Counted from the first letter of the stretch, positions 1-8,489 are shown. The stretch: DNA of 64,000 bases from Kribbella voronezhensis (GCF_004365175.1 NZ_SOCE01000001.1:3417403-3481402), one strand, 5' to 3'. Translations and numbers: made by a program. Notes: a model not told the origin generated them from the sequence alone.

Positions 1-841
1 AGCGCTCCTCGTCACCGCCGTACCGAAACCGCAACTCGGTAAAGCAAACGCCCGTCTCTGGGCGACCGGCACGATCTTCAACCAGCTCGGTGGTCCACCC
101 ATCGGCGCACTCCTCTTCGCGATCGGCAGCGGAGTGCCGCTGATCCTGGACGCCATCACCTTCGCCGCGGCCGCCGCCTTGATCGCTCGCGTCGCCAGCC
201 GCCCGCGGACCGGCTCCGCACTCCGCCCTCCGCTGTGGACCGGGGTCCGGGAGGGGATCCACTGGCTCTGGAACCACTCTGGAGTACGCACCCTCGCCTG
301 CGCGATCCTCGTCATGAACATCACCTTCTGCGCTGCCTTCGCGACCTGGGTGCTGTTCGCCCGGGAGCGGCTCGGCCTCACCGATACGCAGTACGGGCTG
401 CTGGTCTCGGCCGGTGCGATCGGAGCCGTCGCCGGCATGCCCGTGTACCACCTGCTCGAACCACGGGTCGGCAGCCTCACCCTCCTCCGGGCGGGCCTGG
501 TGATCGAAACGACTGTGCACCTCGTCCTGGCGCTCACGCGGAACCCGTGGGTCGCCGGTACGACGATGGCCGTGTTCGGCGTACACGCCGTCGTCTGGGG
601 CATCGTGTCGACCACCGCGCGCCAACTTGCTACTCCGGAGGCGCTGCTGGGCCGGGTGAACAGTGTCTACCTGCTCGCTTCAGTGGGAGGCGCAGCGCTC
701 GGGGCGCTGCTGGGCGCAGTACTGGCTCAGCGCTTCGGACTGGTTGCGCCGTTCCTGGTTGCGTTCGTAGCGATGGTCGCTGTGACTGCGGTGGCGTGGC
801 GACCGCTACGCCAGGTGTCTGTGCGGTCAGAGGCTAAATAG
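1..841 (+). CDS. MFS transporter, 5' end outside the window (partial)
   Basis: C-terminal part of a major facilitator exporter. The reading frame is open from the first base (frame 2) with no stop, so the true start lies upstream. The visible part begins in a cytoplasmic loop of the EntS/MFS_3 type, with a run like NQLGGPPIGALLF followed by hydrophobic helices, and about six or seven membrane segments remain. The substrate cannot be told. The next gene, 40 bases downstream on the same strand, is also an MFS protein, so this may be an efflux cluster. The internal GTG at 134 is not a credible start because coding similarity runs through it. Confidence 0.85.
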   Translation, partial: ALLVTAVPKPQLGKANARLWATGTIFNQLGGPPIGALLFAIGSGVPLILDAITFAAAAALIARVASRPRTGSALRPPLWTGVREGIHWLWNHSGVRTLACAILVMNITFCAAFATWVLFARERLGLTDTQYGLLVSAGAIGAVAGMPVYHLLEPRVGSLTLLRAGLVIETTVHLVLALTRNPWVAGTTMAVFGVHAVVWGIVSTTARQLATPEALLGRVNSVYLLASVGGAALGALLGAVLAQRFGLVAPFLVAFVAMVAVTAVAWRPLRQVSVRSEAK

Positions 842-843
842 GG

Positions 844-872
844 TTGGGCTGCTGGCGTCGGGTTGCTACGGT
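844..872 (+). promoter_or_regulatory. Probable promoter of the second MFS gene
   Basis: TTGGGC at 844-849 and TACGGT at 867-872 are separated by 17 bases. Transcription would begin about 879-882, right at the ATG at 882, and no ribosome-binding site is visible, so the message is probably leaderless. Inference from spacing only. Confidence 0.4.
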
Positions 873-881
873 CGTCGCCTC

Positions 882-2105
882 ATGCCCACCGCCACGGCCC
901 TCGGTCTGCCGAACATCCGCGGCCGGTTCCCGCTGCTCGCCGGATTGATGATCGACTCCTTCGGCGGCGGCTGTGCCGGTCCGCTGCTGCTGCTGTACTT
1001 CGTACGTGTCGCCGACATCCCACTGGGCACAGCCGGGGTGCTGCTCACCGTGGCGACACTCTTCTCGATCGCCGCACCCGCTGCGGTCGGCGTGGTGATC
1101 GACCGGGTCGGGCCGCGCAACCTGGTAGTAGGCGCCCAGTTCGCGCAGGGGCTCGCCTTCGTCGGCTTCTTCTTCGGCCGCTCGCTGTGGTTGCTGTTCC
1201 TCTGCGCACTGGTCACGACGACCGGACAGCGAGTGTTCTGGTCAGCGATCTTCAGTCTGCTCACGGACGTGTCCGACCCGGGCGACCGGGACAGGTGGTT
1301 CGGACTGGGCGGAATGATGCAGGCGGCCGGCTTCGGTCTCGGGGCGCTCGCTGCGGGTGCTCTGCTGAGCTTCGACGGCGACCGGCCGTTCCTGATCGCC
1401 ATGGCGGTGAATGCGGTCACCTTCTTCATCGCCGGTGTACTGCTGCTACGCCTCCACGTCGCACACTCCCGTAAGGCGGCTGCCGAGGCGGGCGGCGGCC
1501 CGGCGCCTCTCCTGCGCAAGGACAAGGCGTTCCTGGTGCTGATCGGGGCCAACACGGTACTGGCTCTCTGCACGATGCTGCTCGGCGTTGGGCTACCGGT
1601 GTACGTGACCGAGGCGCTGCCCGCTCCGAAGTGGATCGTCGGAGTCCTGCTGGCCGCGACGTCCGTAGTACTGGCTACAGGGCAGACGCTGGTGGTGCGG
1701 CACACGGAGAAGCGCCGGAAGACCCATGTGCTCGTGCTGGCCGGACTGTTGTGGACAGTCTGGGGTGTGTTGATGGCTGGACTGCTCCACCTTCCCGCCG
1801 GCCTCGTGGTGCCGGGCCTGGTGCTGGCGACGATGGTGTTCGCCGCTGCCGACGTACTGCATGCGGCGACTGGCAACGCACTGGCGGCCGCCGTCGCGCC
1901 GAAGGTGGGGCATGGGAAGTACTTGTCCTACTGGCAGTACTCATTCACCTTCGCGAGCGTGCTGGCACCCGGCTTCTTCGCCCAGTTGTTCGAGGTACGG
2001 CGTGAGTTCCCGTGGCTCGCGATCTCGCTGCTGGCCCTGCTCGCGGCGGGGACGATCGTCGCGCTCGAGCGGGTTCTTCCGCACGCGGCTGTCCGTCGCG
2101 ACTAG
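882..2105 (+). CDS. MFS transporter (407 aa)
   Basis: Twelve-helix-type major facilitator protein of normal length. It shows paired hydrophobic helices, the loop 2-3 signature region (GVVIDRVGPRNLVVG, resembling the GxxxDRxGR motif A), and a second half beginning about residue 210. It is probably a small-molecule or drug exporter; no substrate can be inferred. The ATG at 882 is preceded by a plausible promoter but no Shine-Dalgarno sequence, suggesting leaderless translation. It lies in tandem with another partial MFS gene. Confidence 0.88.
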   Translation: MPTATALGLPNIRGRFPLLAGLMIDSFGGGCAGPLLLLYFVRVADIPLGTAGVLLTVATLFSIAAPAAVGVVIDRVGPRNLVVGAQFAQGLAFVGFFFGRSLWLLFLCALVTTTGQRVFWSAIFSLLTDVSDPGDRDRWFGLGGMMQAAGFGLGALAAGALLSFDGDRPFLIAMAVNAVTFFIAGVLLLRLHVAHSRKAAAEAGGGPAPLLRKDKAFLVLIGANTVLALCTMLLGVGLPVYVTEALPAPKWIVGVLLAATSVVLATGQTLVVRHTEKRRKTHVLVLAGLLWTVWGVLMAGLLHLPAGLVVPGLVLATMVFAAADVLHAATGNALAAAVAPKVGHGKYLSYWQYSFTFASVLAPGFFAQLFEVRREFPWLAISLLALLAAGTIVALERVLPHAAVRRD

Positions 2106-2293
2106 TACCGTCCGGGTCGGGCGGGCGCACCGAGATTTCCTGGCAGGAGTTGTCGGATCCGGAACGTACTGTTCGTAGACAGGTGAATGGGGCCGATCGA
2201 GGGCGCCACAGGCAAGAGACAAGGGAGTCACGCGATGACGCGTCCGCGGTGCCTAGGTCACACGAATCCGTCGCACCTGACCGAGGAGGCGTT

Positions 2294-2959
2294 GTGAAGC
2301 TCCTTCTCACGTCCGGAGGCGTCACGAACGACAGCATCCACGATGCGCTGGTCGAACTGCTGGGCAAGCCGATCTCCGAGTCCCGTGCGCTCTGCATCCC
2401 CACGGCGCAATGGGGCCATCCGATGTTGGGGCCCGCCTCGGTGCGGGGCTTCATCGCCGGCGAACCTCCGCGGCATATGACCAGCATGGGCTGGGCATCC
2501 GTGGGCGTCCTCGAACTCACCGCGCTGCCCAGCATCGGCGAGGAGCGGTGGGTGCCGTGGGTCCGCGAGGCCGACGTGTTGCTGGTGGACGGTGGCGACA
2601 CGACGTACCTGTGCCATTGGATGCGGGAGTCAGGGCTGTCGGAGCTCATGTCGTCGCTGCCCGAGACGGTCTGGTTAGGGCTCAGCGCCGGCAGCATGGT
2701 GATGACACCGCGGATCGGTGACGACTTCGTCAACTGGCCATCCGCCCCGGACGATCGCGCGCTCGGGGTCGTCGACTTCTCGATCTTCCCGCATGTTGAC
2801 CACGAGCAGATGCCGGACAACACGATGGCCGAGGCGGAGAGATGGGCCGCCGGCATCGGCGGTCCGGCCTACGCCATCGACGATCAGACCGCCATCAAGG
2901 TGGCCGACGGGACCGTGGAGGTCATCTCCGAAGGACACTGGAAGGCCTTCCCCGGGTAG
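2294..2959 (+). CDS. Peptidase E-like protein (S51 family, 221 aa)
   Basis: Member of the S51 (aspartyl dipeptidase, class I glutamine amidotransferase-like) fold. The nucleophile motif is GLSAGSMV, the conserved DGGDTTYL segment precedes it, and FPHVDH supplies the usual histidine region. Family members cleave Asp-X dipeptides or have unknown substrates, so the specific reaction is uncertain. The GTG at 2294 is chosen because GGAGG lies just upstream (2284-2288) and the protein then starts with the canonical MKLLLTSGG-like strand; the same frame is open further upstream without a good start. It contains one TTA leucine codon (2675-2677), rare in such genomes. Confidence 0.85.
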   Translation: MKLLLTSGGVTNDSIHDALVELLGKPISESRALCIPTAQWGHPMLGPASVRGFIAGEPPRHMTSMGWASVGVLELTALPSIGEERWVPWVREADVLLVDGGDTTYLCHWMRESGLSELMSSLPETVWLGLSAGSMVMTPRIGDDFVNWPSAPDDRALGVVDFSIFPHVDHEQMPDNTMAEAERWAAGIGGPAYAIDDQTAIKVADGTVEVISEGHWKAFPG

Positions 2960-2993
2960 CCGTCGACTGACTTGTCAGTGATTGTTGCATCAC

Positions 2994-3009
2994 TCGAACA
3001 GGTGTTCTA
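2994..3009. promoter_or_regulatory. LexA (SOS) box-like sequence
   Basis: TCGAAC-AGGT-GTTCTA differs at one base from the actinobacterial LexA box consensus TCGAAC-N4-GTTCGA. An ATG follows at 3010 but opens only four codons before TAG. No recognised SOS gene is adjacent; the nearest downstream gene starts at 3205. It may be a relic of a lost DNA-damage gene or a live site. Confidence 0.45.
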
Positions 3010-3204
3010 ATGTCCATCCTGTAGCTCGCGGATCCACCACTTGCCACCCAAACCTTCGTCCTCCCGGCCGAACCTCCCACCACCGATGTGGACGGCCGAT
3101 CCGGACGACGGCCGCCCGGGCAGTGAGGGCCCGGGCTGTGGATCCGTCGACCACAGATAGAACTGACACGGACTGTTGAGGTGGTGCAAACACAGGAGGA
3201 CACC

Positions 3205-3798
3205 ATGTTGTACGAGCATCGCGGCCGGCGACCGGTCGTGCCGGAATCCGCCTACGTGGCACCGTCGGCAGTGCTCTGTGGAGCAGTTGTGCTGGGCGAA
3301 GGCAGCAGGGTCCTGCATGGGGCCGTGCTGACTGCCGAGAACGGCGAGGTTCGCCTCGGAGAAAACAGTGTGGTGATGGAGAACGCCCTGGTCCGCGGCC
3401 GGGCCGACCATCCAGCGCTCATCGCCGACGCGGTCCTGGTCGGTCCACATGCCCACGTGAACGGCGCCACGGTCGAGGAAGAGGTCTTCATCGCCACGGG
3501 CGCCGCGCTGTTCCCAGGTTCGGTAGCCGGCGCGCGCTCCGAACTGCGGATCAACAGCGTGCTCCACGTCAACTCGCGACTGGAACCGGGCACGGTCCTG
3601 CCGATCGGCTGGATCGCGGCCGGCGACCCGGCTCAGCTCTTCTCGCCCGACCGGCACGAAGAACTCTGGGCGGTCCAACGCGAGCTCGACTTCCCCGGCA
3701 CGGTGTACCGCGTTCCCCGAGGCACCTCGATGCGCGAAATCATGGCCCGCCAATCCCAGTACTACGGAGCCCACCTGGACGACACCCCTGTGGATTGA
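3205..3798 (+). CDS. Gamma-carbonic-anhydrase-like hexapeptide-repeat protein (197 aa)
   Basis: Left-handed beta-helix protein of the gamma-carbonic anhydrase/PaaY/YrdA family. It starts with PESAYVAPSAV and has imperfect hexapeptide repeats through about residue 140. Histidines that could bind metal are in RADHP and GPHAHVNG, matching the family's three-His site in position. It is expected to be a cytoplasmic trimer; carbonic anhydrase activity is not assured, since many members have no known activity. The ATG at 3205 is preceded by AGGAGGA (3194-3200). The C-terminal 55 residues form the usual helical tail. The 245-base upstream gap contains a LexA-like box. Confidence 0.85.
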   Translation: MLYEHRGRRPVVPESAYVAPSAVLCGAVVLGEGSRVLHGAVLTAENGEVRLGENSVVMENALVRGRADHPALIADAVLVGPHAHVNGATVEEEVFIATGAALFPGSVAGARSELRINSVLHVNSRLEPGTVLPIGWIAAGDPAQLFSPDRHEELWAVQRELDFPGTVYRVPRGTSMREIMARQSQYYGAHLDDTPVD

Positions 3799-3826
3799 GC
3801 GGAGCCAGCACGAGTGGACGACAGTC

Positions 3827-4732
3827 TCAAGGTCCGGCGAGCGGGGACTCGAGGGTGTACTGACGGAGGTGGCCTGGAGGTTGGGCTGCGCAGGTCATGC
3901 GGGCATCGATGGTGACGGTGTGGGCCGCGACCTCGACCAGGAGGGGGTTGTCGTCAGAACCGGTGAGGGTGACCCGCCAGCGGGCGGGACCGGACTGCTG
4001 GACGGCGAGCGGGCGGAGGGCACCGACGGCAGTCGAGTGGCCAGCTGCTCGGGCGAAGTGTTGCGCGGCCTGGGTCGGGGCGGTGACGGCACCACTGCCC
4101 CGGAAGTACTCCGGGACGACAAAGCCTTCGTCGTACTGCTTGGCCAAGTCGACCGCCTGCGACTGCGAGACGTGACCGTAGAAGAGGCTGTGCGGGAGGA
4201 GGACGACGTTCGCGGCGAAGCGGTCGCCGCCGACGTGGCTGCACTCCCAGGTCCGCTCGGGATAGGCAGCCGAGAGGGCTGCCGCAATCGGCCGGCCCCG
4301 TACGGCGCAGCACGCGTCATGGCGACCGTGGGTGCAGACGAGATAGATCGGTTCGCTACTCGGCTCACCCTCGACCCGACCGGCCAGCACGTCCAACAAC
4401 TGCTCGTCCGCCGACAACGAGCCCCAGCGCACCGACTCCCGCCCCGGCCGGCTGTCCACCATTGCCCACCGACGGGGAGCGGTCCGATCAACCCGCCCGT
4501 ACCGCCGGATCAGTACCGGCCGGATCCCCGCCTCACGACACACCCGAGCAACCTCCGCCCCGAGCGCACCGGCCGCGCCCCCGAGAGAGTGGAGCGCCTC
4601 ACGTGCCCACGAGTCGTGGCTTTCGATCAGGAGCCAACGCTCAGCCGGAGGCGCCGAAGCCATCAGCAGGTCGCCGCGTCGTTCGGCGGTTGCCGCACAA
4701 CCGGTGTCCGGCTGATACCTCGCCTCACTCAC
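3827..4732 (-). CDS. Sucrase/ferredoxin-like (Apd1-type) iron-sulfur protein (301 aa)
   Basis: Member of the sucrase/ferredoxin-like family (Suc_Fer-like; Apd1 in yeast), thioredoxin-fold proteins that bind a [2Fe-2S] cluster. The key block is C133-T-H135-G-R-H138-D-A-C141-C142 followed by AVRGRP, then HVGGDRFAAN about residue 165. The name sucrase is historical and does not imply sugar cleavage. It starts 16 bases after the stop of the JmjC/cupin gene and is probably the last gene of a three-gene unit (6484 to 3827). A plausible role is electron transfer to a partner, for example reducing the non-heme iron of the hydroxylase, but that is inference. Confidence 0.85.
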   Translation of the reverse strand: MSEARYQPDTGCAATAERRGDLLMASAPPAERWLLIESHDSWAREALHSLGGAAGALGAEVARVCREAGIRPVLIRRYGRVDRTAPRRWAMVDSRPGRESVRWGSLSADEQLLDVLAGRVEGEPSSEPIYLVCTHGRHDACCAVRGRPIAAALSAAYPERTWECSHVGGDRFAANVVLLPHSLFYGHVSQSQAVDLAKQYDEGFVVPEYFRGSGAVTAPTQAAQHFARAAGHSTAVGALRPLAVQQSGPARWRVTLTGSDDNPLLVEVAAHTVTIDARMTCAAQPPGHLRQYTLESPLAGP

Positions 4733-4748
4733 GGCAGCTCACAACAGC

Positions 4749-6014
4749 TCACTGCGAGCTGGCGACGACAACAGCTTCGGTCATCAACCGTCGGACAAGC
4801 ACGAGCTGATCGGCCTCATCCAGTCCCGGCAACTCACCGACCCGGACCACCTCGCCCGAGCAAGCCCTGGCGACCGCGTCGCTAGTTGCTGCGGGCAACG
4901 AGATCGTGCGGTCCGGAAGCTGCAGGAGCACCGGATCACCCGGGACGAGCCGAAAACGCAGACCCGCGCGCAAGCGAACCGCAGTACCGACGGCAAGTGA
5001 CGTGATGGCTGCTGCGTGAGCCAGGGGCCCCAACGGCGCAGGACGGTTGCCGGACCACGTGCGACGGCGCAGACGGGTTGCGAGCTCGTCGGCCGACGCA
5101 GTACGGATCTGCTCGGTCAACAACGGCACGACCTTCTCCAACTGCTGGGCAACTTGCTCCGGATCACCAGAGTCGAAGCCGAGCGGTAGAGCGGTCCGCA
5201 GCTCGGCCTCGTTCGCCGCGAGCGCGGCCAACTCCTGCGCGAGAAGGTAGCGAGTGAGCGTGTGCAGCCCCACGGTCAGGTGCGCACTGACTCCACCAAG
5301 AGCTTTGGCCGAGTGCAGGAATCCTCGCGGCACATACAGCGCATCGCCGGGACGCAGTACTGCGTCTACCACCGGCTCCTGATCGCGAGCAGCTGCAGCA
5401 ACGGCAGCGGAGTGATCCGTCCAAGGCTGGTTCCGCAACGGGTCCACATGCACTGGAGCATGAACGGTCCAGTGCTTCTCACCAGCCACTTGCAGCACGA
5501 AGACGTCATGTACGTCGTAGTGCGCAGCGAACCCCTGCGACTGCGGCGGTGTGATGTATGCGTTGATCTGCACCGGATGACCAGCTTCGACGGACAGTTG
5601 CGTAGCAAAGTCGACCAGCGGCGGCCAAGTGCGATGGAGTGCTTGCAGTACGACGGTGTGCCCGCTGGCGAAGAGCGCGGAGACCTTGTCGTCGCGCACC
5701 TGGTCACCGATCTCCGCACCGACCCCAGCTGCCCCCGTGAACTGGCTGTCGCCGACAACCGAGCCGTCCTTGGCGATGCGCAGGAACGGCGTACGGAGTC
5801 CGCGGCGTGACAGGAGCTCGTCGGCTGCTCCCAAGCTGAACAGGTCGGCAAAGCCGCCGGCAGGGACGTCCGGAGCAGGTGACAGCAGCGCCTGGGTGCC
5901 CCAGTAGTTGGCGGCAAACTCTTCGAGGTCACCGGTCACACAGCGCCGGAGAGCCGGGCAGCCGTCCGACGGCTGCCCGTCCGATCGTTGCCCGGTCTCC
6001 GGCTGGGTGTTCAC
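4749..6014 (-). CDS. JmjC/cupin-4 family 2-oxoglutarate-iron oxygenase (421 aa)
   Basis: Cupin-4 (ribosomal oxygenase ROXA/MINA-like) protein. The iron triad is H165-x-D167 (in AHYDVHD) and H234 (in PRGFLHSA), with PGDALYVP before the second histidine. Known relatives beta-hydroxylate Arg, His, Asp or Asn in proteins. The C-terminal 150 residues form the winged-helix-like extension of ROXA proteins. I place the start at GTG 6014, which overlaps the TGA of the upstream repeat gene as GTGA; a TTG one codon earlier is also in frame. This coupling and the single-strand arrangement suggest that the Asp-rich repeat protein encoded just upstream is a substrate or partner. Being a general ribosomal oxygenase is the alternative. 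Confidence 0.85.
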   Translation of the reverse strand: MNTQPETGQRSDGQPSDGCPALRRCVTGDLEEFAANYWGTQALLSPAPDVPAGGFADLFSLGAADELLSRRGLRTPFLRIAKDGSVVGDSQFTGAAGVGAEIGDQVRDDKVSALFASGHTVVLQALHRTWPPLVDFATQLSVEAGHPVQINAYITPPQSQGFAAHYDVHDVFVLQVAGEKHWTVHAPVHVDPLRNQPWTDHSAAVAAAARDQEPVVDAVLRPGDALYVPRGFLHSAKALGGVSAHLTVGLHTLTRYLLAQELAALAANEAELRTALPLGFDSGDPEQVAQQLEKVVPLLTEQIRTASADELATRLRRRTWSGNRPAPLGPLAHAAAITSLAVGTAVRLRAGLRFRLVPGDPVLLQLPDRTISLPAATSDAVARACSGEVVRVGELPGLDEADQLVLVRRLMTEAVVVASSQ

Positions 6015-6484
6015 CAACTGCCGGAGTTCCCGCTCGCACCGCCGTCGGCACCACCGTCTGTGGCACTGGGATCCGCACCGCCGTCGGCAGGCCCTTCGCC
6101 GCCACTACCGGCACCACCGTCAGCACCGCCATCACTGACGCCTTCCGAGGCGCCACCGTCGGCCGGTCCCTCGGAACCGCCGCCACCCGCGCCACTGTCC
6201 GCGCCGCCATCGGCACCGCCGTCACTCACACCGGAGGAAGCACCGCCGTCCGCGGGACCCTCCGCGCCGCCGTCGGCGCCACCGTCGTGCGCACCGGCCG
6301 CTGCCCCGCCGTCAGCCAGTCCTTCGTCGGAACCGCCCGAGTTGCCGTACTGCCCGCCATCGCCGGCGCCACTGTCAGCGCCACCATCGGCACCACCGTC
6401 GTGCGCACCAGGTGTCGCGCCGCCATCGGCCAGTCCTTCGCCATCGCCGGACGAGGTCGTCATGTCGTCGTCGTTCAAACCCAT
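6011..6484 (-). CDS. Asp/Gly/Ala-rich tandem-repeat protein (157 aa)
   Basis: Unrecognised, highly acidic, low-complexity protein made almost wholly of Gly, Ala, Asp, Ser and Glu. After a 15-residue head (MGLNDDDMTTSS...) come five imperfect repeats starting at residues 16, 54, 75, 105 and 130. Each follows EG[LP]ADGGA-x5-DGGADGGA; repeats 1 and 3 carry a spacer rich in Gly and Ser. It has no Cys or Lys, one Tyr (46), one Trp (last residue) and no signal peptide or membrane segment. The ATG at 6484 is preceded by GGGAG (upstream in-frame codons lack support). Its TGA overlaps the GTG of the JmjC/cupin oxygenase, so the two are translated together. It may be a hydroxylase substrate, possibly a RiPP-like precursor; this is a hypothesis. 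Confidence 0.75.
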   Translation of the reverse strand: MGLNDDDMTTSSGDGEGLADGGATPGAHDGGADGGADSGAGDGGQYGNSGGSDEGLADGGAAAGAHDGGADGGAEGPADGGASSGVSDGGADGGADSGAGGGGSEGPADGGASEGVSDGGADGGAGSGGEGPADGGADPSATDGGADGGASGNSGSW

Positions 6485-6589
6485 GATGCTGCTCCCTTCG
6501 AGAAGTGCTTTCGGTGTATCCCCTGTGCGCAAAGTAGACCGGGCCTAAACCCCTGCCTCAGTTACAGCGAGCACTCGGTTGGGCAGCAA

Positions 6590-7615
6590 TCAGCCGAGCA
6601 CGTCCCGCCAGACCTTCAAGAACCCGTCCGTGACCGACTCCGGCCGGACCGCGATCCGCAACCACTCCGGACCGAGCCCCGGAAAAGTGTCGCCTCGCCG
6701 CACCGCATATCCCCGCTCCCGCAACGCCTCCCGGATCGCGGCCGCACCCTCTACTCGCACCAGCACGAACGGCCCACGCGGTACGCCGTACGTCGTTCCG
6801 TCGGTGCCCAAGCCGGCCAGCAGATAGGCCCGCTGGCGTTCGATCTCCAGCGCCGCCTGGGACGACTCGGCCATCGCACGCTCGTTGCTGCAAGCAATCG
6901 CGGCAGCCAACGCAGGAGTGGACACGGGCCAGTGCGGTTGTACTGCGGCCAGTTGCTCGACCAGCCCGGGCGCGGCGATCACGTAACCGATCCGAAGCCC
7001 GGCCAGACCCCAGGTCTTGGTCAGACTGCGGATCACGACCAGCCCAGGAATCGCGGCGCCGACCAGGGACTCCGGCTCCCCCGGCACGGCGTCCATGAAC
7101 GCTTCGTCGACGACCAGGATCCGGTCGGGGCGAGCGAGTTCCCGCAGGTCGTCGGCGGGATGCAGGACGGACGTCGGGTTGGTGGGATTGCCGATCACCA
7201 CGAGGTCGGCGTCGGCCGGGACCAGACCCGGTTCCAGGACGAAGCCGTTCTCGGGCCGGAGTACGACGCGATCGACGAGGTGACCGGCCGACCGGAGCGC
7301 TGACTCGGGCTCGGTGAACTGGGGATGGACGACCACCGGGTGCTTCGGGCGGAACGCGCGCGCGATCAGCACGAACGCCTCGGCAGCACCGGCGGTCAGC
7401 AGGATCTGCTCGGGCGCGCACTGGTGCCGGGCGGCGATCGCGGCGAGGGCAGCGTCCTGACGCGGGTACGCCGCGAGATCGGTCAGGCCGGCGCTGATCT
7501 CGTCGAGCAACCAGGGCGGCGGCGTACCGGCCCTGACGTTCACCGCGAGGTCGACCAGTCCAGCTCCGACCTCGAGGTCACCGTGATGCTCCAGATCAAA
7601 TCCGTCCACCGTCAC
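6590..7615 (-). CDS. CobC-like PLP-dependent aminotransferase/decarboxylase (341 aa)
   Basis: Fold-type I PLP enzyme of the histidinol-phosphate aminotransferase/threonine-phosphate decarboxylase (CobC, Rv2231c-like) group. Motifs: GNPTNPTS (Asn contacting PLP), VVDEAFMD (Asp to the pyridine nitrogen), and SLTKTWGLAGLRIGY with the Schiff-base lysine K200. In cobamide synthesis CobC makes aminopropanol phosphate from threonine phosphate; actinobacterial homologues may instead be aminotransferases. The rest of a cobalamin cluster is not in the window, although such genes often sit near mobA-like and nitrilase-like genes. The length is normal. It precedes the repeat-protein gene by 105 bases on the same strand but has no obvious link to it. 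Confidence 0.85.
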   Translation of the reverse strand: MTVDGFDLEHHGDLEVGAGLVDLAVNVRAGTPPPWLLDEISAGLTDLAAYPRQDAALAAIAARHQCAPEQILLTAGAAEAFVLIARAFRPKHPVVVHPQFTEPESALRSAGHLVDRVVLRPENGFVLEPGLVPADADLVVIGNPTNPTSVLHPADDLRELARPDRILVVDEAFMDAVPGEPESLVGAAIPGLVVIRSLTKTWGLAGLRIGYVIAAPGLVEQLAAVQPHWPVSTPALAAAIACSNERAMAESSQAALEIERQRAYLLAGLGTDGTTYGVPRGPFVLVRVEGAAAIREALRERGYAVRRGDTFPGLGPEWLRIAVRPESVTDGFLKVWRDVLG

Positions 7616-7653
7616 CCCAGGAGGCTAACCCGGCCGGCGAGGTGAGGGGCGGC

Positions 7654-8445
7654 TCAGCGTGGAGCGACGGTGTAGCGACGGTTCTGGAGGGAGGGGTTCT
7701 GAGTGCGGATGCGGGTCAGGCGGTCTGCGCTGATCTCGGCGGTGGTGTGTCCGTCTGCCTCACCGACAGCGGCGATCGCGATGCCTTGCGGGTCGATGAT
7801 CTGGCTCAGTCCGCAGTACTTCTTGCCGTTCTGTGCGGCCGCGACGACATAACAGGTGTTCTCGATCGCGCGGGCGGTGAGCAGGGTCGTCCAGTGATGC
7901 TCTTTGAGTGGACCGCGCACCCAGGCTGCCGGCACCGCGAGGATCTCGGCACCGGCATCGACCAGCGCCCTCGACAACTCAGGAAATCGCAGGTCGTAGC
8001 AGGTCATCAGCCCGACCTTGCGGCCGGCAATCTCGACCACGACCGGCGCCACATCACCCGGCGTCAGCTGATCCGACTCGCGATAGCCGAACGCGTCGTA
8101 CAGGTGGATCTTGCGATAAGCGCCGAGCAGTTCGCCGTCGGCAGCGACCGCGAGGAGCGTGTTGTACGGGCGCGCTTCGTCGCAACTGCGTTCGAACATG
8201 CCCGCCACGATCGCCGTACCGTGTTCGGCCGCGCTCTTGCGCAAGGTGCTGACGAACTCGCCGTCCAGCGGTTCGGCCAACGGCCCGACCGATCCGCCGT
8301 CCACGGCGAAGTCCGCCATCATCGCCTCGGGCAGGACGACGAGGTCCGGCTCGTCCCGCGCGGCCTCGGCGATCAGGCGCGCCAGCAGCTCACGGTTGGC
8401 GGCCTTGTCCTGCGTACTGGCGGTCTGCACCACGGCGATCTTCAC
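7654..8445 (-). CDS. Carbon-nitrogen hydrolase, nitrilase superfamily (263 aa)
   Basis: Single-domain amidase of the nitrilase superfamily (Nit/omega-amidase-like branch). The catalytic triad is visible: E40 in LPEAMM, K112 in YRKIHLYD and C149 in TCYDLRFPE. Substrates are probably small amides such as deaminated glutathione or 2-oxoglutaramate, but specificity cannot be read. I chose the GTG at 8445, so that the protein starts MKIAVVQTAS as in the family; the in-frame ATG six codons earlier is less likely. The MobA-like gene starts 44 bases away in the opposite direction. Confidence 0.88.
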   Translation of the reverse strand: MKIAVVQTASTQDKAANRELLARLIAEAARDEPDLVVLPEAMMADFAVDGGSVGPLAEPLDGEFVSTLRKSAAEHGTAIVAGMFERSCDEARPYNTLLAVAADGELLGAYRKIHLYDAFGYRESDQLTPGDVAPVVVEIAGRKVGLMTCYDLRFPELSRALVDAGAEILAVPAAWVRGPLKEHHWTTLLTARAIENTCYVVAAAQNGKKYCGLSQIIDPQGIAIAAVGEADGHTTAEISADRLTRIRTQNPSLQNRRYTVAPR

Positions 8446-8489
8446 CCCACCATGGTGCCGCATTCGGGCTGCTAGAACAGTCCCTGGCG

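Noticed and set aside
2982-3179. 65-residue frame downstream of the LexA-like box
   Set aside because: Composition is Arg/Pro/Thr-rich without motif, it has no ribosome-binding site, and it overlaps the box itself.
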